A stretch of DNA of 64,000 nucleotides from Algorimicrobium sp002414705 (GCA_963972425.1 CAXAUF010000001.1:113783-177782); one strand, 5' to 3'. Counted from the stretch's first letter, positions 35,301 to 43,588 are shown. Notes: a model not told the origin generated them from the letters alone. Made by a program: numbers and translations.

Positions 35301-35771
35301 ATTATCATTCACCGAAATTTTGAGTGTGTTTTTTTCTAGCTCTCTTCGTGTCACTACTTTTTCAAAAAGCGCATCTGGATACGTGATTATAATGGCTGGT
35401 TTTTTGCGTGAATTGATCCGGTTTAAAACTTCCGAACGTAATAAAACATTGGCATTATCAGTTTCTTCAATTTGATACGGTCGTCTGTAACTACCTGGAT
35501 AAAAAAGCACATCTTTATCATTCAACATGGCTTCCAAATCGTTGAGGTAAAAAGCCGCTTCTTCCTTATCATTAAAAACAAGTAAAAATGGCTTATCTGC
35601 TTGTTTAAAAGTTTCACTAATTACGAATGAAAAAGCAGAGCCAACAAGCCCTTTTAAATGGGTGCGGTTTTCATTTTGGGCAATGGCAGTATGCAGATTT
35701 TGCGTTTGCAAAGCCTGTGCATATGTTTGCGAGAGGATGGATGTACTCAAAAGCAATTGTATTTTATGCAA
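32397..35771 (-). CDS. mfd: transcription-repair coupling factor Mfd
   Basis: About 1124 residues in the longest frame. UvrB-homology modules come first (PGSYRRPYQIEET, PGEFSVRGGIVDVF), then the RNAP-interacting domain (LDIGDYVTHIDHGIGRFGGLQ), then a RecG-like translocase with Walker A GDVGFGKTEVAIRAA, DEEQKFGV box, TATPIPRTLQF and MRGRVGRS, and finally the C-terminal TRCF domain. Mfd removes stalled RNA polymerase and recruits UvrA. The frame opens at TTG 35771 with no ATG nearby, and this TTG is part of a perfect TATATTTG promoter element. The true start may therefore be one of the in-frame TTG codons a few residues downstream (35756 or 35750). Residues about 321-331 come from a dispersed repeat. 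Confidence 0.94.
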   Translation of the reverse strand: MHKIQLLLSTSILSQTYAQALQTQNLHTAIAQNENRTHLKGLVGSAFSFVISETFKQADKPFLLVFNDKEEAAFYLNDLEAMLNDKDVLFYPGSYRRPYQIEETDNANVLLRSEVLNRINSRKKPAIIITYPDALFEKVVTRRELEKNTLKISVNDNLSIDFVNEVLFEYKFKRVDFVTEPGEFSVRGGIVDVFSFSHDEPYRIEFFGDDVDSIRTFDVETQLSTDQIKKITIIPNVANKLLDESRQSFLKYIAQKTVVFTKNAELVFDRIDDFYSKAEHAFKNLSSELKHAEPEELFCNATELKKQLLDFNIIEFGSKAVFCHSERSEESIITFNTTPQPAFNKQFNLLIDDLNLHHDKGYTNYIACVSEQQAKRFHDIFDDAEATVHYKTIVLSLYQGFVDHENKITCYTDHQIFERYHKFHLKNGYAKKQAITLKELTNLDIGDYVTHIDHGIGRFGGLQKIDVEGNKQEAIKLIYGERDILYLSIHSLHKITKFNGKDGKPPKVYKLGSKAWKTLKAKTKSRVKEIAFNLIQVYAKRKLEKGHQYHPDSHMQHELEASFIYEDTPDQSTATADVKADMESQRPMDRLVCGDVGFGKTEVAIRAAFKAVDNGKQVAILVPTTILAYQHSRTFKERLKDFPVTVDYLNRFRTAKEKRETLANLESGAVDIIIGTHQLVNKNVKFKDLGLLIVDEEQKFGVAVKEKLKTLKDNVDVLTLTATPIPRTLQFSLMAARDLSVITTPPPNRHPIESHVIRFTEESIRDAVTYEIQRGGQIFFIHNRIENIKEVAGMIQRLVPDAKIGIGHGQMEGKKLEQLMLAFINGEFDVLVSTTIIESGLDVPNANTIFINNANNFGLSDLHQMRGRVGRSNKKAFCYFITPEYSAMTEDARKRITALEQFSELGSGFNIAMKDLEIRGAGDLLGGEQSGFINDIGFDTYQKILNEAIDELKETEFKDLYEDDGKEKEYVKDITIDSDFELLFPDDYVNNIAERLNLYTKLNDIKTEAELATFESDIRDRFGELPTQVADLMDSVRIKWVATKMGLEKVVMKQNKLIGYFITDQKSGFYQSPNFTRVLQFVQSHPQACKMKEKQTRNGLRLLLTFENIKTVDKALQVLKPIVA
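34780..34808. repeat. dispersed repeat fragment inside mfd (HSERSEES type)
   Basis: GATTCTTCGCTTCGCTCTGAATGACAG is read in frame on the minus strand as CHSERSEESI. This short element, and the peptide it encodes, recurs in unrelated bacterial proteins and intergenic DNA in my experience, so here it is an insertion kept in frame. Confidence 0.65.
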
Positions 35772-35776
35772 ATATA
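35769..35776 (-). promoter_or_regulatory. -7 element (TATATTTG) at the mfd start
   Basis: A perfect TAnnTTTG on the minus strand; its last three bases (TTG, 35771-35769) are the first codon of the longest mfd frame. Confidence 0.5.
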
Positions 35777-35917
35777 CTAATTACACATCTTAAACTTTAT
35801 TTTTGTGGAGTTGTAAGTCTTTTTAATTTAGTCATTTTGTTTGGTAGGCGAATTTTAAGAATAAAATCTACCTTTTAAAAAAGAAAAATTTATATTTTAA
35901 AGAGTGGTAACTTTATT

Positions 35918-35925
35918 TATATTTG
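35918..35925 (+). promoter_or_regulatory. -7 element (TATATTTG) of the TerB-like gene
   Basis: A full TAnnTTTG match 36 bases before the ATG at 35962. Confidence 0.55.
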
Positions 35926-35961
35926 CAGTCCCTAAATGTTGGGAATTAAAACAAAAAAGAT

Positions 35962-36393
35962 ATGTCATTTTCAGATTTATTTGATAGCGGATTTAAAAAA
36001 CGCAACGAAGATCATTTTGCAGCTATAGTAAGAGTTGCTATGGATGATGGTATTATTACCGATGAAGAGAAAGCGTTTTTAGATCGTTTAGCAAGAAACT
36101 TAGACATAAGTGAAGCCGATTACAAAACGATTTTGAAAGATTATCAATCGCACCCAATTAATCCACCAACATCTTATGATAGACGTTTGGAGCGTTTGTT
36201 TGATTTGTCACGTATGGTACATGTGGATCATATTAAAGGAGATCATGAAGAGGTTGTATTACGTAAAATAGCAATAGGACTTGGTTTTTCATCTGAAAAC
36301 GTAAAATATGTAATTGATAAAGCTTTAACGCTTGTTAGTAATGGTGTAGATTTAGATACGTTTGTTGAAGAAATGAAAAATATGAATCGTTAA
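35962..36393 (+). CDS. TerB-like (tellurite resistance B domain) protein
   Basis: A 143-residue soluble all-helical protein. The TerB-fold acidic metal-binding helix pair is visible as VRVAMDDGIITDEEKAFLDRLARNLDISEADY (Asp/Glu clusters at about 30-45), with a second acidic segment VHVDHIKGDHEEVVLRKIAIGLGF at about 92-115. Stand-alone TerB-domain proteins are common in flavobacteria and are not evidence for tellurite resistance. A role in metal-linked stress sensing is a guess. It is monocistronic with its own promoter and a strong terminator. Confidence 0.85.
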   Translation: MSFSDLFDSGFKKRNEDHFAAIVRVAMDDGIITDEEKAFLDRLARNLDISEADYKTILKDYQSHPINPPTSYDRRLERLFDLSRMVHVDHIKGDHEEVVLRKIAIGLGFSSENVKYVIDKALTLVSNGVDLDTFVEEMKNMNR

Positions 36394-36413
36394 GATTCTG
36401 TATTATAATTTAT

Positions 36414-36442
36414 AAAAAAGCCACTTTTTAAGTGGCTTTTTT
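36414..36442. terminator. terminator between the TerB-like gene and fbp
   Basis: A perfect 13-base-pair stem (AAAAAAGCCACTT / AAGTGGCTTTTTT) with a TTT loop, placed between convergent genes. Confidence 0.88.
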
Positions 36443-36502
36443 ATTTTTTGTTTGATATGAAATGTGTTTTTTTAAAATTTCAGGGATTTTAAAACGTATG
36501 CT

Positions 36503-37510
36503 CTATTCGGCTAAACGCATAAATTCTTCTGCTTTTTCAACCATATTTTTACTACCACAAATAAAAGGTACACGTTCGTGTAACTCGGTTGGTTCAATAT
36601 CTAAAATACGATTAAATCCATCGCTTGCTTTGCCTTTAGCTTGTTCTGCTAAGAGTGCCATAGGGTTACATTCATATAATAAACGCAATTTTCCGTTAGA
36701 GGTTTTTGAACTTTTTGGATATAAATAAATGCCACCTTTAATCATGTTTCTATGAAAATCTGAAACTAATGAGCCAATATAACGAGAGGTATATGGTCTA
36801 TCACCTTCTTCCATTTGGCAATATTTTATGTAGTTTTTAATACCTTGAGGAAAGTGAATATAGTTGCCTTCGTTTACAGAATATATTTTCCCGTCTTCTG
36901 GAAACATCATGTTTGGATGTGATAAGTAAAATGTGCCAATAGCAGGATTTAATGTAAATCCGTTAACGCCTGCTCCTGTAGTATAAACCAACATGGTGGA
37001 TGTACCATAAACCACATAACCAGCTGCTACTTGCTGACTTCCTTTTTGTAAAAAATCCTCCAATTTAACAGGTGTTCCAACTGGTGTAACACGTCTATAA
37101 ACTGAAAAAATAGTTCCAACAGATACGTTAACGTCAATATTAGAAGAACCATCCAACGGGTCAATTAAAACCACATATTTGTTATTATTGTTTTCATCTT
37201 GACTGTTAATAGTAATAAAATCGTCTTCTTCTTCACTCGCAATTCCACAAACAATATTTCTGTTCGTTAAAGTTTGAATAAACTTATCATTAGCATAAAC
37301 ATCCAATTTTTGTTGGTCTTCACCTTGAATATTGGTTTCGCCTACTGCGCCAATAATATCCACTAAACCAGCTTTGTTAACTTCATAATTAACCACTTTT
37401 GCGGCTAAACGAATGGAGTTAATCAATCGGGATAATTCACCTGAAGAATATTTAAAAGACGATTGATTTTCAATAATAAATTCACCTAATGTTTGATTTT
37501 TTCTTGACAT
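36503..37510 (-). CDS. fbp: class I fructose-1,6-bisphosphatase
   Basis: 335 residues with the FBPase class I signature set: GEDQQKLDVYAND, metal-binding EEE in ASEEEDDFI, VLIDPLDGSSNIDVNVSVGTIFS (metal ligands Asp, Asp and the phosphate loop), and the substrate-binding YTSRYIGSLVSDFHRNMIKGGIYLYP. It catalyses the committed step of gluconeogenesis, fructose-1,6-bisphosphate to fructose-6-phosphate. Length is typical. It is transcribed alone, divergent from the GNAT gene and convergent with the TerB-like gene. Confidence 0.95.
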   Translation of the reverse strand: MSRKNQTLGEFIIENQSSFKYSSGELSRLINSIRLAAKVVNYEVNKAGLVDIIGAVGETNIQGEDQQKLDVYANDKFIQTLTNRNIVCGIASEEEDDFITINSQDENNNNKYVVLIDPLDGSSNIDVNVSVGTIFSVYRRVTPVGTPVKLEDFLQKGSQQVAAGYVVYGTSTMLVYTTGAGVNGFTLNPAIGTFYLSHPNMMFPEDGKIYSVNEGNYIHFPQGIKNYIKYCQMEEGDRPYTSRYIGSLVSDFHRNMIKGGIYLYPKSSKTSNGKLRLLYECNPMALLAEQAKGKASDGFNRILDIEPTELHERVPFICGSKNMVEKAEEFMRLAE

Positions 37511-37628
37511 GTAGTCGCGTGTATGGTTTGTGCAAATATCGTATTTTTTAGGAAACTACAACGTTTTCGTCAAATTTATATATGTCTAAATAGCCAAGTT
37601 TAAACTATATTTACACCAAAATTAAGGT

Positions 37629-38108
37629 ATGAGTATTTCAGTTCGGAAAGCACAAAAAGACGATATGAAAGCGGTTTTAAAACTGATAACCGAATTAGCT
37701 ATTTTTGAAAAAGAACCAAATGCAGTTGAGGTAACAGTCGCCGATTTAGAGCGTGATGGCTTTGGCAAAAAACCAGCTTTTCATTGTTTTGTAGCAGAAA
37801 TTCAAAATAATATTGTAGGTATTGCGTTAGTTTACATGCGCTATTCTACATGGAAAGGTGCCGTTTTGCATTTAGAAGATTTAGTAGTTAGTCAAAACGT
37901 TCGTGGACAAGGCATTGGTACTATTTTATTAAACGAGGTGGTAAAGTATGGACAGCAATTAGGTGTAAAACGTATATCTTGGGAAGTTTTGGATTGGAAT
38001 GAGCCAGCTATAACATTTTACGAACAAAAAGGCGCTCATGTTATGCGCGATTGGGATGTGGTGCATCTTAACGAAAAAGCAATTCAAAAATACCTATCAA
38101 ACATATAA
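37629..38108 (+). CDS. GNAT family N-acetyltransferase
   Basis: A 159-residue GNAT fold protein: VRKAQKDDMKAVLKLITELAIFEKEP at the N-terminus, the acceptor strand VLHLEDLVVS, the acetyl-CoA pyrophosphate loop VRGQGIGTILL (Q/R-x-x-G-x-G/A), and FYEQKGAHVMRDW at the C-terminus. The pattern is that of diamine/thialysine acetyltransferase-like (SAT) proteins, which suggests a polyamine or lysine-analogue substrate, though this is uncertain. The stop is one base before the aspartate kinase ATG at 38110, so the two are co-translated, which is consistent with an amino-acid link. Confidence 0.87.
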   Translation: MSISVRKAQKDDMKAVLKLITELAIFEKEPNAVEVTVADLERDGFGKKPAFHCFVAEIQNNIVGIALVYMRYSTWKGAVLHLEDLVVSQNVRGQGIGTILLNEVVKYGQQLGVKRISWEVLDWNEPAITFYEQKGAHVMRDWDVVHLNEKAIQKYLSNI

Positions 38109-38109
38109 C

Positions 38110-39360
38110 ATGCAAGTATTTAAATTTGGTGGAGCATCGGTTAAAGATGCGCAAGGCGTTAAAAATTTAGTAACTGTTTTACAAGAAACGGGTCACGAAC
38201 ACACGTTGATTGTTGTATCTGCCATGGGTAAAATGACGAATGCCATGGAAGGTGTTATTGGAAATTATTTTGATAACAAAGCCGAATTACAGAGTTCGCT
38301 ACAAGAAGTGCGAAAATTCCATAATGCCATTTTACTCGATTTATTTGAAAATGAAAACCATGTCATTTTTAATAAAGTATCTAAACTATTCGATGAGCTA
38401 GCCGCTTTCTTCGACCGCAATAAATCGCCTGACTATAATTTTGTTTACGACCAAGCTATCGGTTATGGTGAGCTAGCTTCAACTATTATTATTAGCGCAT
38501 ATCTCAACGAAGTTGGTTTTGAAAACAATTGGTTGGATGTTCGAGAATTTATAAAAACCGATAGTTATTATCGTCGTGCCAATGTAAACTGGTTGGATAC
38601 ACAAACACAAATTACGACACTTTTTAATAAAAATAAACTGAATATTACCCAAGGATTTTTAGGTAGTGACGCCAATAATTTTACCACAACTTTAGGTCGT
38701 GAGGGAAGTGATTATACAGCAGCCATTTTTGCCTATTGTTTAAATGCCGAGAGTGTAACGATTTGGAAAGATGTTCCAGGTGTATTAAATGCGGATCCGC
38801 GTTATTTTGAAAACGCCCAATTGCTCAACAATATTTCCTATCGTGAGGCCATTGAATTAGCATTTTATGGTGCTTCTGTAATTCATCCAAAAACCTTACA
38901 GCCTTTACAGCGTAAGGAAATTCCGTTGTATGTAAAATCGTTTTTAAATCCAAAAAATCCAGGAACCTGTGTTGGAAAAGGCAAAGGAATAGAACCTGAA
39001 ATTCCTTGCTTTATTTTAAAACGTAATCAGATTTTAATTTCTTTATCGTCTTTAGATTTCTCTTATATTGTGGAAGAAAACATCAGTGATATTTTCAATT
39101 TGTTGCATTTGTATAAAATGAAAGTAGATGTTATTCAAAATTCAGCTATTAGTTTTTCAGTTTGTGTAGACGATATTTATCATAACCTTGATAAATTACT
39201 ACAACATTTAAAAGCAAAATTTAAGGTAACTTGCCATGAAAATGTATCTTTATACACAATCAGGCATTACAATTCGGAAGCAGTAGCACAATTAGAAGAA
39301 GGTAAAACGGTTTTAATGAAGCAATTAGCGCAACAAACCATGCAAATGATTACCGTTTAA
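38110..39360 (+). CDS. aspartate kinase (monofunctional)
   Basis: 416 residues from the ATG at 38110, where the family N-terminus MQVFKFGGASVKDAQG begins; the longer frame to 38038 would read through the GNAT gene. KFGGASV binds ATP. GYGELASTIIISAYL and TLGREGSDYTAAIFAYCL are substrate/nucleotide motifs, and VTIWKDVPGVLNADPR is diagnostic of aspartokinases. A C-terminal ACT-type region (about 300-410) may bind lysine or threonine as feedback inhibitor. It makes aspartyl phosphate for lysine, threonine and methionine. One base separates it from the GNAT gene; the acyltransferase gene follows 23 bases later, so this may be a four-gene operon to 42216. Confidence 0.92.
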   Translation: MQVFKFGGASVKDAQGVKNLVTVLQETGHEHTLIVVSAMGKMTNAMEGVIGNYFDNKAELQSSLQEVRKFHNAILLDLFENENHVIFNKVSKLFDELAAFFDRNKSPDYNFVYDQAIGYGELASTIIISAYLNEVGFENNWLDVREFIKTDSYYRRANVNWLDTQTQITTLFNKNKLNITQGFLGSDANNFTTTLGREGSDYTAAIFAYCLNAESVTIWKDVPGVLNADPRYFENAQLLNNISYREAIELAFYGASVIHPKTLQPLQRKEIPLYVKSFLNPKNPGTCVGKGKGIEPEIPCFILKRNQILISLSSLDFSYIVEENISDIFNLLHLYKMKVDVIQNSAISFSVCVDDIYHNLDKLLQHLKAKFKVTCHENVSLYTIRHYNSEAVAQLEEGKTVLMKQLAQQTMQMITV

Positions 39361-39383
39361 AAGTATTAATGATCGTTTAGTAA

Positions 39384-41213
39384 ATGAGTAAAGAAACAGA
39401 TAAGGGACTAGTAACCGCAAAAGAAGTTGCGAAAGCAATTCAATTGGACAAATATGGCTTTATAGGCACGTTTGCAGGTTGGGGTTTAATGAAGTTGTTG
39501 AAAATATCCACCTTAAATGCCATTTATAATCGTAATAAACATTTATCAGATTTAGAATTCCTAGATAGTATTTTAGATGAATTTCAGATAAAATTCGATA
39601 TTCCAGAAGAAGACCTAAAACGCCTACCAAAGGAAGGTCCTTTTATTACCGTTTCCAATCATCCATTAGGAGGGATTGATGGTATTTTGCTTTTAAAATT
39701 GATGTTAGAACAACGCAAAGATTTTAAAATAATCGCTAATTTTTTATTGAATAGGATTGAGCCTTTGAAGCCCTACATTATGCCTGTAAATCCTTTTGAA
39801 GACAAAAAAGATGTGCAGTCAAGTATTGCAGGATTTAAAAATGCCATTTTACATTTACGTGAAGGTCATCCATTAGGTGTTTTTCCAGCAGGAGAAGTAT
39901 CCACGTATCGGGATGGTAAATTGGTGGTAGATAAACCTTGGGAACCTGCTGCAATTAAGCTTATTCAAAAAGCGAATGTGCCTGTTGTTCCTATTTATTT
40001 TCATGCCAAAAATAGTCAGCTGTTTTATAAATTATCAAAAATTAGTGATACGTTTAGAACCGCAAAATTACCAAGTGAATTACTGACACAAAAACGCCGA
40101 ACTATTAAGGTTAGAATCGGTAGACCTATATCTGTTAATGATCAAAACGAACATTCAACTTTAGAAGGATTTTCAGAATTTTTAAGACGAAAAACCTACA
40201 TGTTGTCCAATTCTTTTGATGAAAAAGATAATCTGTTAAGTAATTTTCCGCCCAAATTAAAATTACCAAAACCACCTAAACGCATTGTTGGTCAGGTAGA
40301 TAAAAAGTTGATGACGAAAGAGGTAGATGCTTTGCGTGAAGATGATTGCCGACTTCTGCAAAGTAAAAACTACGAGGTGTTTTTAGCTCCAGCTTCCCAA
40401 ATCCCGAATATTATTCAGGAAATAGGTAGACTACGTGAAATAACTTTTCGTGAAGTAGGCGAGGGAACAAATGAAGCTATAGATTTAGATGCGTTTGATA
40501 CCTATTATCACCACATGTTTCTATGGGATTCTGATGAGAATATTCTGGTTGGTGCCTACAGAATGGGTTTAGGGTCTCAAATTTTTAAAAAATTCGGGAT
40601 TGATGGTTTTTACCTACAGGATTTGTTCCGTTTTGAACCCGAACTTTATAAAATGATGAGCCAATCCATAGAAATGGGTCGTGCGTTTATTATAAAAAGC
40701 TATCAGCAAAAACCCATGCCTTTATTTCTGCTTTGGAAGGGTATTGTGCATACCACATTACGTTATCCAGAACATAAGTATTTAATAGGAGGCGTGAGCA
40801 TTAGTAACCAGTTTACAAATTTCTCTAAATCGTTAATGATTGAGTTTATGAAATCTCATTATTATGATCCTTATGTGGCGCAATACGTGCATCCTAAAAA
40901 AGAGTTTAAAGTAAAACTGAAGGATGCCGACAAGGATTTTGTATTTGATGAAGCTGAAGCCGATTTAAACAAGTTCGATAAAATTATTGACGAGGTAGAG
41001 CCAGGTGCTTTACGTTTACCCGTTTTACTTAAAAAATATATTAAGCAAAATGCCAGATTAGTGGCTTTTAATGTGGATCCGTTATTTAATAATTCGGTAG
41101 ATGGTTTAATGTATATAAAAATTGCCGATTTACCCGAAAGCACTGTAAAACCAGTCATGGAAGAGTTTCAGGCCGAATTGGAACGTAAGCTTTCCGAACA
41201 AAATGAGAGCTAG
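39384..41213 (+). CDS. fused PlsC acyltransferase-GNAT protein, OlsF-like ornithine lipid synthase
   Basis: 609 residues with two domains. The N-terminal part (about 60-290) is a lysophospholipid-acyltransferase domain: SNHPLGGIDGI (catalytic His...Asp), FPAGEVSTYRDG, VPVVPIYFHAKNS. The C-terminal part (about 320-590) is the hemolysin/OlsB-type acyl-ACP N-acyltransferase: REITFREVGEGTNEAIDLDAFDTYYHHMFLWD with ILVGAYRMGLG, and EMGRAFIIKSYQQKPMPL. This two-domain order is that of OlsF, known from Flavobacterium and Serratia, which makes ornithine lipids from ornithine in one protein. Function is by family; lysine or glycine lipids are alternatives. Its last 11 bases overlap the next gene. Confidence 0.85.
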   Translation: MSKETDKGLVTAKEVAKAIQLDKYGFIGTFAGWGLMKLLKISTLNAIYNRNKHLSDLEFLDSILDEFQIKFDIPEEDLKRLPKEGPFITVSNHPLGGIDGILLLKLMLEQRKDFKIIANFLLNRIEPLKPYIMPVNPFEDKKDVQSSIAGFKNAILHLREGHPLGVFPAGEVSTYRDGKLVVDKPWEPAAIKLIQKANVPVVPIYFHAKNSQLFYKLSKISDTFRTAKLPSELLTQKRRTIKVRIGRPISVNDQNEHSTLEGFSEFLRRKTYMLSNSFDEKDNLLSNFPPKLKLPKPPKRIVGQVDKKLMTKEVDALREDDCRLLQSKNYEVFLAPASQIPNIIQEIGRLREITFREVGEGTNEAIDLDAFDTYYHHMFLWDSDENILVGAYRMGLGSQIFKKFGIDGFYLQDLFRFEPELYKMMSQSIEMGRAFIIKSYQQKPMPLFLLWKGIVHTTLRYPEHKYLIGGVSISNQFTNFSKSLMIEFMKSHYYDPYVAQYVHPKKEFKVKLKDADKDFVFDEAEADLNKFDKIIDEVEPGALRLPVLLKKYIKQNARLVAFNVDPLFNNSVDGLMYIKIADLPESTVKPVMEEFQAELERKLSEQNES

Positions 41214-42216
41214 TTTTTTCTATATAATTTTCATTTTTTGTTTTTTTAAATCTTTTTCTCAAGAGATTTCAGGTGTTATTGTTGACTCTAAAACCAATGT
41301 GCCTATTGAAGGTGCTTCTGTATATTTTGATAATACAACCGTTGGCACTATTTCAGATTTGGATGGACTTTTTAATATAACCAAATCTGCTTCCATCAAT
41401 AGTCCGTTGGTGGTTTCTTTTTTAGGTTATAAAAAGCAGGTTATTTCCAATTATTCAACCGAGGAAAAACTAACCATTTTTTTAGTCGAAGATATAAGCA
41501 CTTTAAATGAAGTGTTTTTAGAATCCAAGGATTCGTGGTCCAGAGCTCGAAAACTTAAAGATTTTAAAGCTTACTTTTTTGGACAAACTGACAACGCTTT
41601 ATCTTGTAAGATTTTGAATGAAGAGGTGCTCATTTTACAATTTTTAGAAGCAGAAAACAAATTAGTTGCTTCAACAAAAGCACCTTTAATTATTTTAAAC
41701 GGGAATTTAAAATATCAAATTTCTTACGACCTGCAAGATTTTGAAGTTACCTATAAAATTAGCAATAATCTTGAAGATTTTTATCCAACAAGCGTCTATT
41801 ATGCTGGCACATCTTTTTATACATCAGGTGTAACAAATAAACGCATTATAAAGCGTAGAAATCAGGCTTATAAAGGCTCTGTTATGCATTTTATGCGTGC
41901 CTTATTACGAGGTAAATTAGTAAAAAACAAGTTTAAATTACTGCTAAACGGTCAGGAAGTGCCACCAGAGAATTTTATAAGTGTGTATGCAACAGATAAC
42001 CCAGAGTTATTTCAAGTGCGCTTATTTAAACCGTTACGTGTTGTTTATAATAATGATATCCATAACCAATCTACAATCACAAGTAAGGACACCTATTTTT
42101 ATTTAGATTTGAATGGGAATCATACACCAGTGGATGGACTTATTTTTACAGGTTATTTTGGGAAACAACGTATTGCAGACACCTTACCATTGGATTTTCA
42201 ACTAGGAACGGATTAG
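41203..42216 (+). CDS. secreted protein with carboxypeptidase-regulatory-like domain
   Basis: 337 residues. A signal peptide (MRASFFYIIFIFCFFKSFSQ) is followed by a CarboxypepD_reg-like beta sandwich (about 21-105: EISGVIVDSKTNVPIEGASVYFDNTTVGTISDLDGLFNI), as at the N-terminus of SusC/TonB receptors but without plug or barrel here. The rest (about 110-337) is of unknown fold. Such proteins are common periplasmic or outer-membrane components in Bacteroidota. The ATG overlaps the end of the acyltransferase gene by 11 bases, so translation is coupled. A role in placing or sensing the lipid is only a context guess. Confidence 0.82.
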   Translation: MRASFFYIIFIFCFFKSFSQEISGVIVDSKTNVPIEGASVYFDNTTVGTISDLDGLFNITKSASINSPLVVSFLGYKKQVISNYSTEEKLTIFLVEDISTLNEVFLESKDSWSRARKLKDFKAYFFGQTDNALSCKILNEEVLILQFLEAENKLVASTKAPLIILNGNLKYQISYDLQDFEVTYKISNNLEDFYPTSVYYAGTSFYTSGVTNKRIIKRRNQAYKGSVMHFMRALLRGKLVKNKFKLLLNGQEVPPENFISVYATDNPELFQVRLFKPLRVVYNNDIHNQSTITSKDTYFYLDLNGNHTPVDGLIFTGYFGKQRIADTLPLDFQLGTD

Positions 42217-42220
42217 TTCT

Positions 42221-42604
42221 TTACAACGCACTATCTATAGGTTCCCAAAGTTCAATTTTATTGCCATCATTATCCAGAATCCAGCCAAATTTCCCGTATT
42301 CATATTCTTCCATGTCGCCAACAATGGTAACACCCTCTTCTTTTAATATTTTTAAAAGGTCCACTAAATTTTCTACTCGATAATTAAACATGAACTCTTT
42401 TTTTGAAGGTTCATAATATTTGGTGTCTTCTGGAAATGGACTCCATTGTGTGGTGCAATCGTTCCCATGGTCATCTTTCCATTTAAACGTGCTGCCGTAA
42501 TCATCCGTATTAAAACCTAAATGTTTTTTATACCAGTCTTTTGATGCTTTTGGGTCCTTTGTTTTAAAGAAAATCCCACCAATTCCTGTGACGCGTTTTT
42601 TCAT
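42221..42604 (-). CDS. VOC (glyoxalase/bleomycin-resistance) superfamily protein
   Basis: A 127-residue single-unit VOC protein. Two beta-alpha-beta-beta-beta modules are visible: ITGIGGIFFKTKDPKASKDWYKKHLGFNTDDYG in the first, and FMFNYRVENLVDLLKILKEEGVTIVGDMEEYEYGKFGWILDNDGNKIELWEP in the second, with the metal-position Glu in IELWEP. The enzyme's substrate is unknown. Three bases separate it from the DUF1801 gene upstream; the run of small genes on the minus strand (42221-44891) has spacings of 1 to 9 bases and reads as one operon. Confidence 0.82.
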   Translation of the reverse strand: MKKRVTGIGGIFFKTKDPKASKDWYKKHLGFNTDDYGSTFKWKDDHGNDCTTQWSPFPEDTKYYEPSKKEFMFNYRVENLVDLLKILKEEGVTIVGDMEEYEYGKFGWILDNDGNKIELWEPIDSAL

Positions 42605-42606
42605 AA

Positions 42607-43065
42607 TTAGATCTTTTTTATATTCGTTTCATAAATAGTAATCCACTGTTTTACGGTCATTTTTTCACAAAGTTCCGCAATCAATTCAAAAGGGATTTCT
42701 TCCATTTTCTTAAATCGAATACAGCTTTTTCCCATATCTAATTTGCGTTTACAATGTTTTGGGTATTCAGTAACAAACCAATCGTGAATTTCTGGAACCG
42801 TATAAATACCCATATGATATAAGTTAATAGAGTTTTTTTGTGAAGCAAAACTCATAAATGGCAATGGTTCTTTTGGGTTGCAGTGGTAGCCATCTGGATA
42901 GATGCTATGTGGTACATAATAGGCAATCATGCCATATTGGATGCCTTCTTCAAAGTCTTGAGGTAAATTATTTTTAATAGTAACGCGTAATTTTTTTAAA
43001 ACTTCTTGACGCTCTTCTGGAGTTTGTCTAATATAATCTTCAGGAGTTGTTGCTTTGTATGGCAT
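42607..43065 (-). CDS. DUF1801 protein
   Basis: A 152-residue cytoplasmic protein of the DUF1801/YdhG-like type: DYIRQTPEERQEVLKKLRVTIKNNLP at the N-terminus, EGIQYGMIAYYVP, and KSCIRFKKMEEIPFELIAELCEKM. The family has a small alpha/beta fold and no proven biochemical role, though some act as putative iron or heme chaperones. It is the second gene from the end of the minus-strand run, 4 bases from the DUF4199 gene and 2 bases from the VOC gene. Confidence 0.8.
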   Translation of the reverse strand: MPYKATTPEDYIRQTPEERQEVLKKLRVTIKNNLPQDFEEGIQYGMIAYYVPHSIYPDGYHCNPKEPLPFMSFASQKNSINLYHMGIYTVPEIHDWFVTEYPKHCKRKLDMGKSCIRFKKMEEIPFELIAELCEKMTVKQWITIYETNIKKI

Positions 43066-43069
43066 AGTT

Positions 43070-43579
43070 TTAAAGGTTACGTTTCAAAATTAAACTGGAA
43101 ATTACAGTTATTAAAAATCCGATTATAAACACGGTAAGTGTCATAAGAAAAAAGTTAAAATAAGGATTACCAAAAATTTCTCTTTGCGATTCTAATTCAA
43201 TCAGTTTAGCTTGAAATTCTACAGCAGGTAAGGTTTCTCTGAAACTTTCAATGGAATGGTTGTAATAATCAGTCGTAAAATTTGGATTAATATAGGTAGT
43301 ATAAACTACATTAATAAATCCGAAAGCTAGCGAAGGGAAAATAGTAATAAGCAGACCAATTTTTAATCCTTTTAAAAATTTAATTAATCCATTATTTATG
43401 GTATCACGATAAAATTTAATTCCAAAATATATAAACGTAAGGGACAAAATAATACTAATATAACCAATTATTTCACTCATGGAATAGTCAATAGAGCCTT
43501 CAAAAATAAAGGATACTCCAAATAGTACTATTAATAAGCTACTGCTATATAATCCGTAATTTAAAATTGTTTTTTTCAT
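43070..43579 (-). CDS. DUF4199 membrane protein
   Basis: A 169-residue integral membrane protein with four predicted transmembrane segments (about 7-26, 36-54, 69-93 and 144-164). A soluble stretch between the third and fourth (NPNFTTDYYNHSIESFRETLPAVEFQAKLIELESQ) is typical of the DUF4199 family, a Bacteroidota-specific group of unknown function. Ten bases separate it from the dehydrogenase gene upstream. The membrane topology and its place in an operon with a dehydrogenase and a cupin give no clear functional hint. Confidence 0.82.
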   Translation of the reverse strand: MKKTILNYGLYSSSLLIVLFGVSFIFEGSIDYSMSEIIGYISIILSLTFIYFGIKFYRDTINNGLIKFLKGLKIGLLITIFPSLAFGFINVVYTTYINPNFTTDYYNHSIESFRETLPAVEFQAKLIELESQREIFGNPYFNFFLMTLTVFIIGFLITVISSLILKRNL

Positions 43580-43588
43580 GATAGTAAG

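Noticed and set aside
35962..36393. Tellurite resistance determinant
   Set aside because: A lone TerB-like domain without terA/C/D/E/Z partners does not support tellurite resistance.
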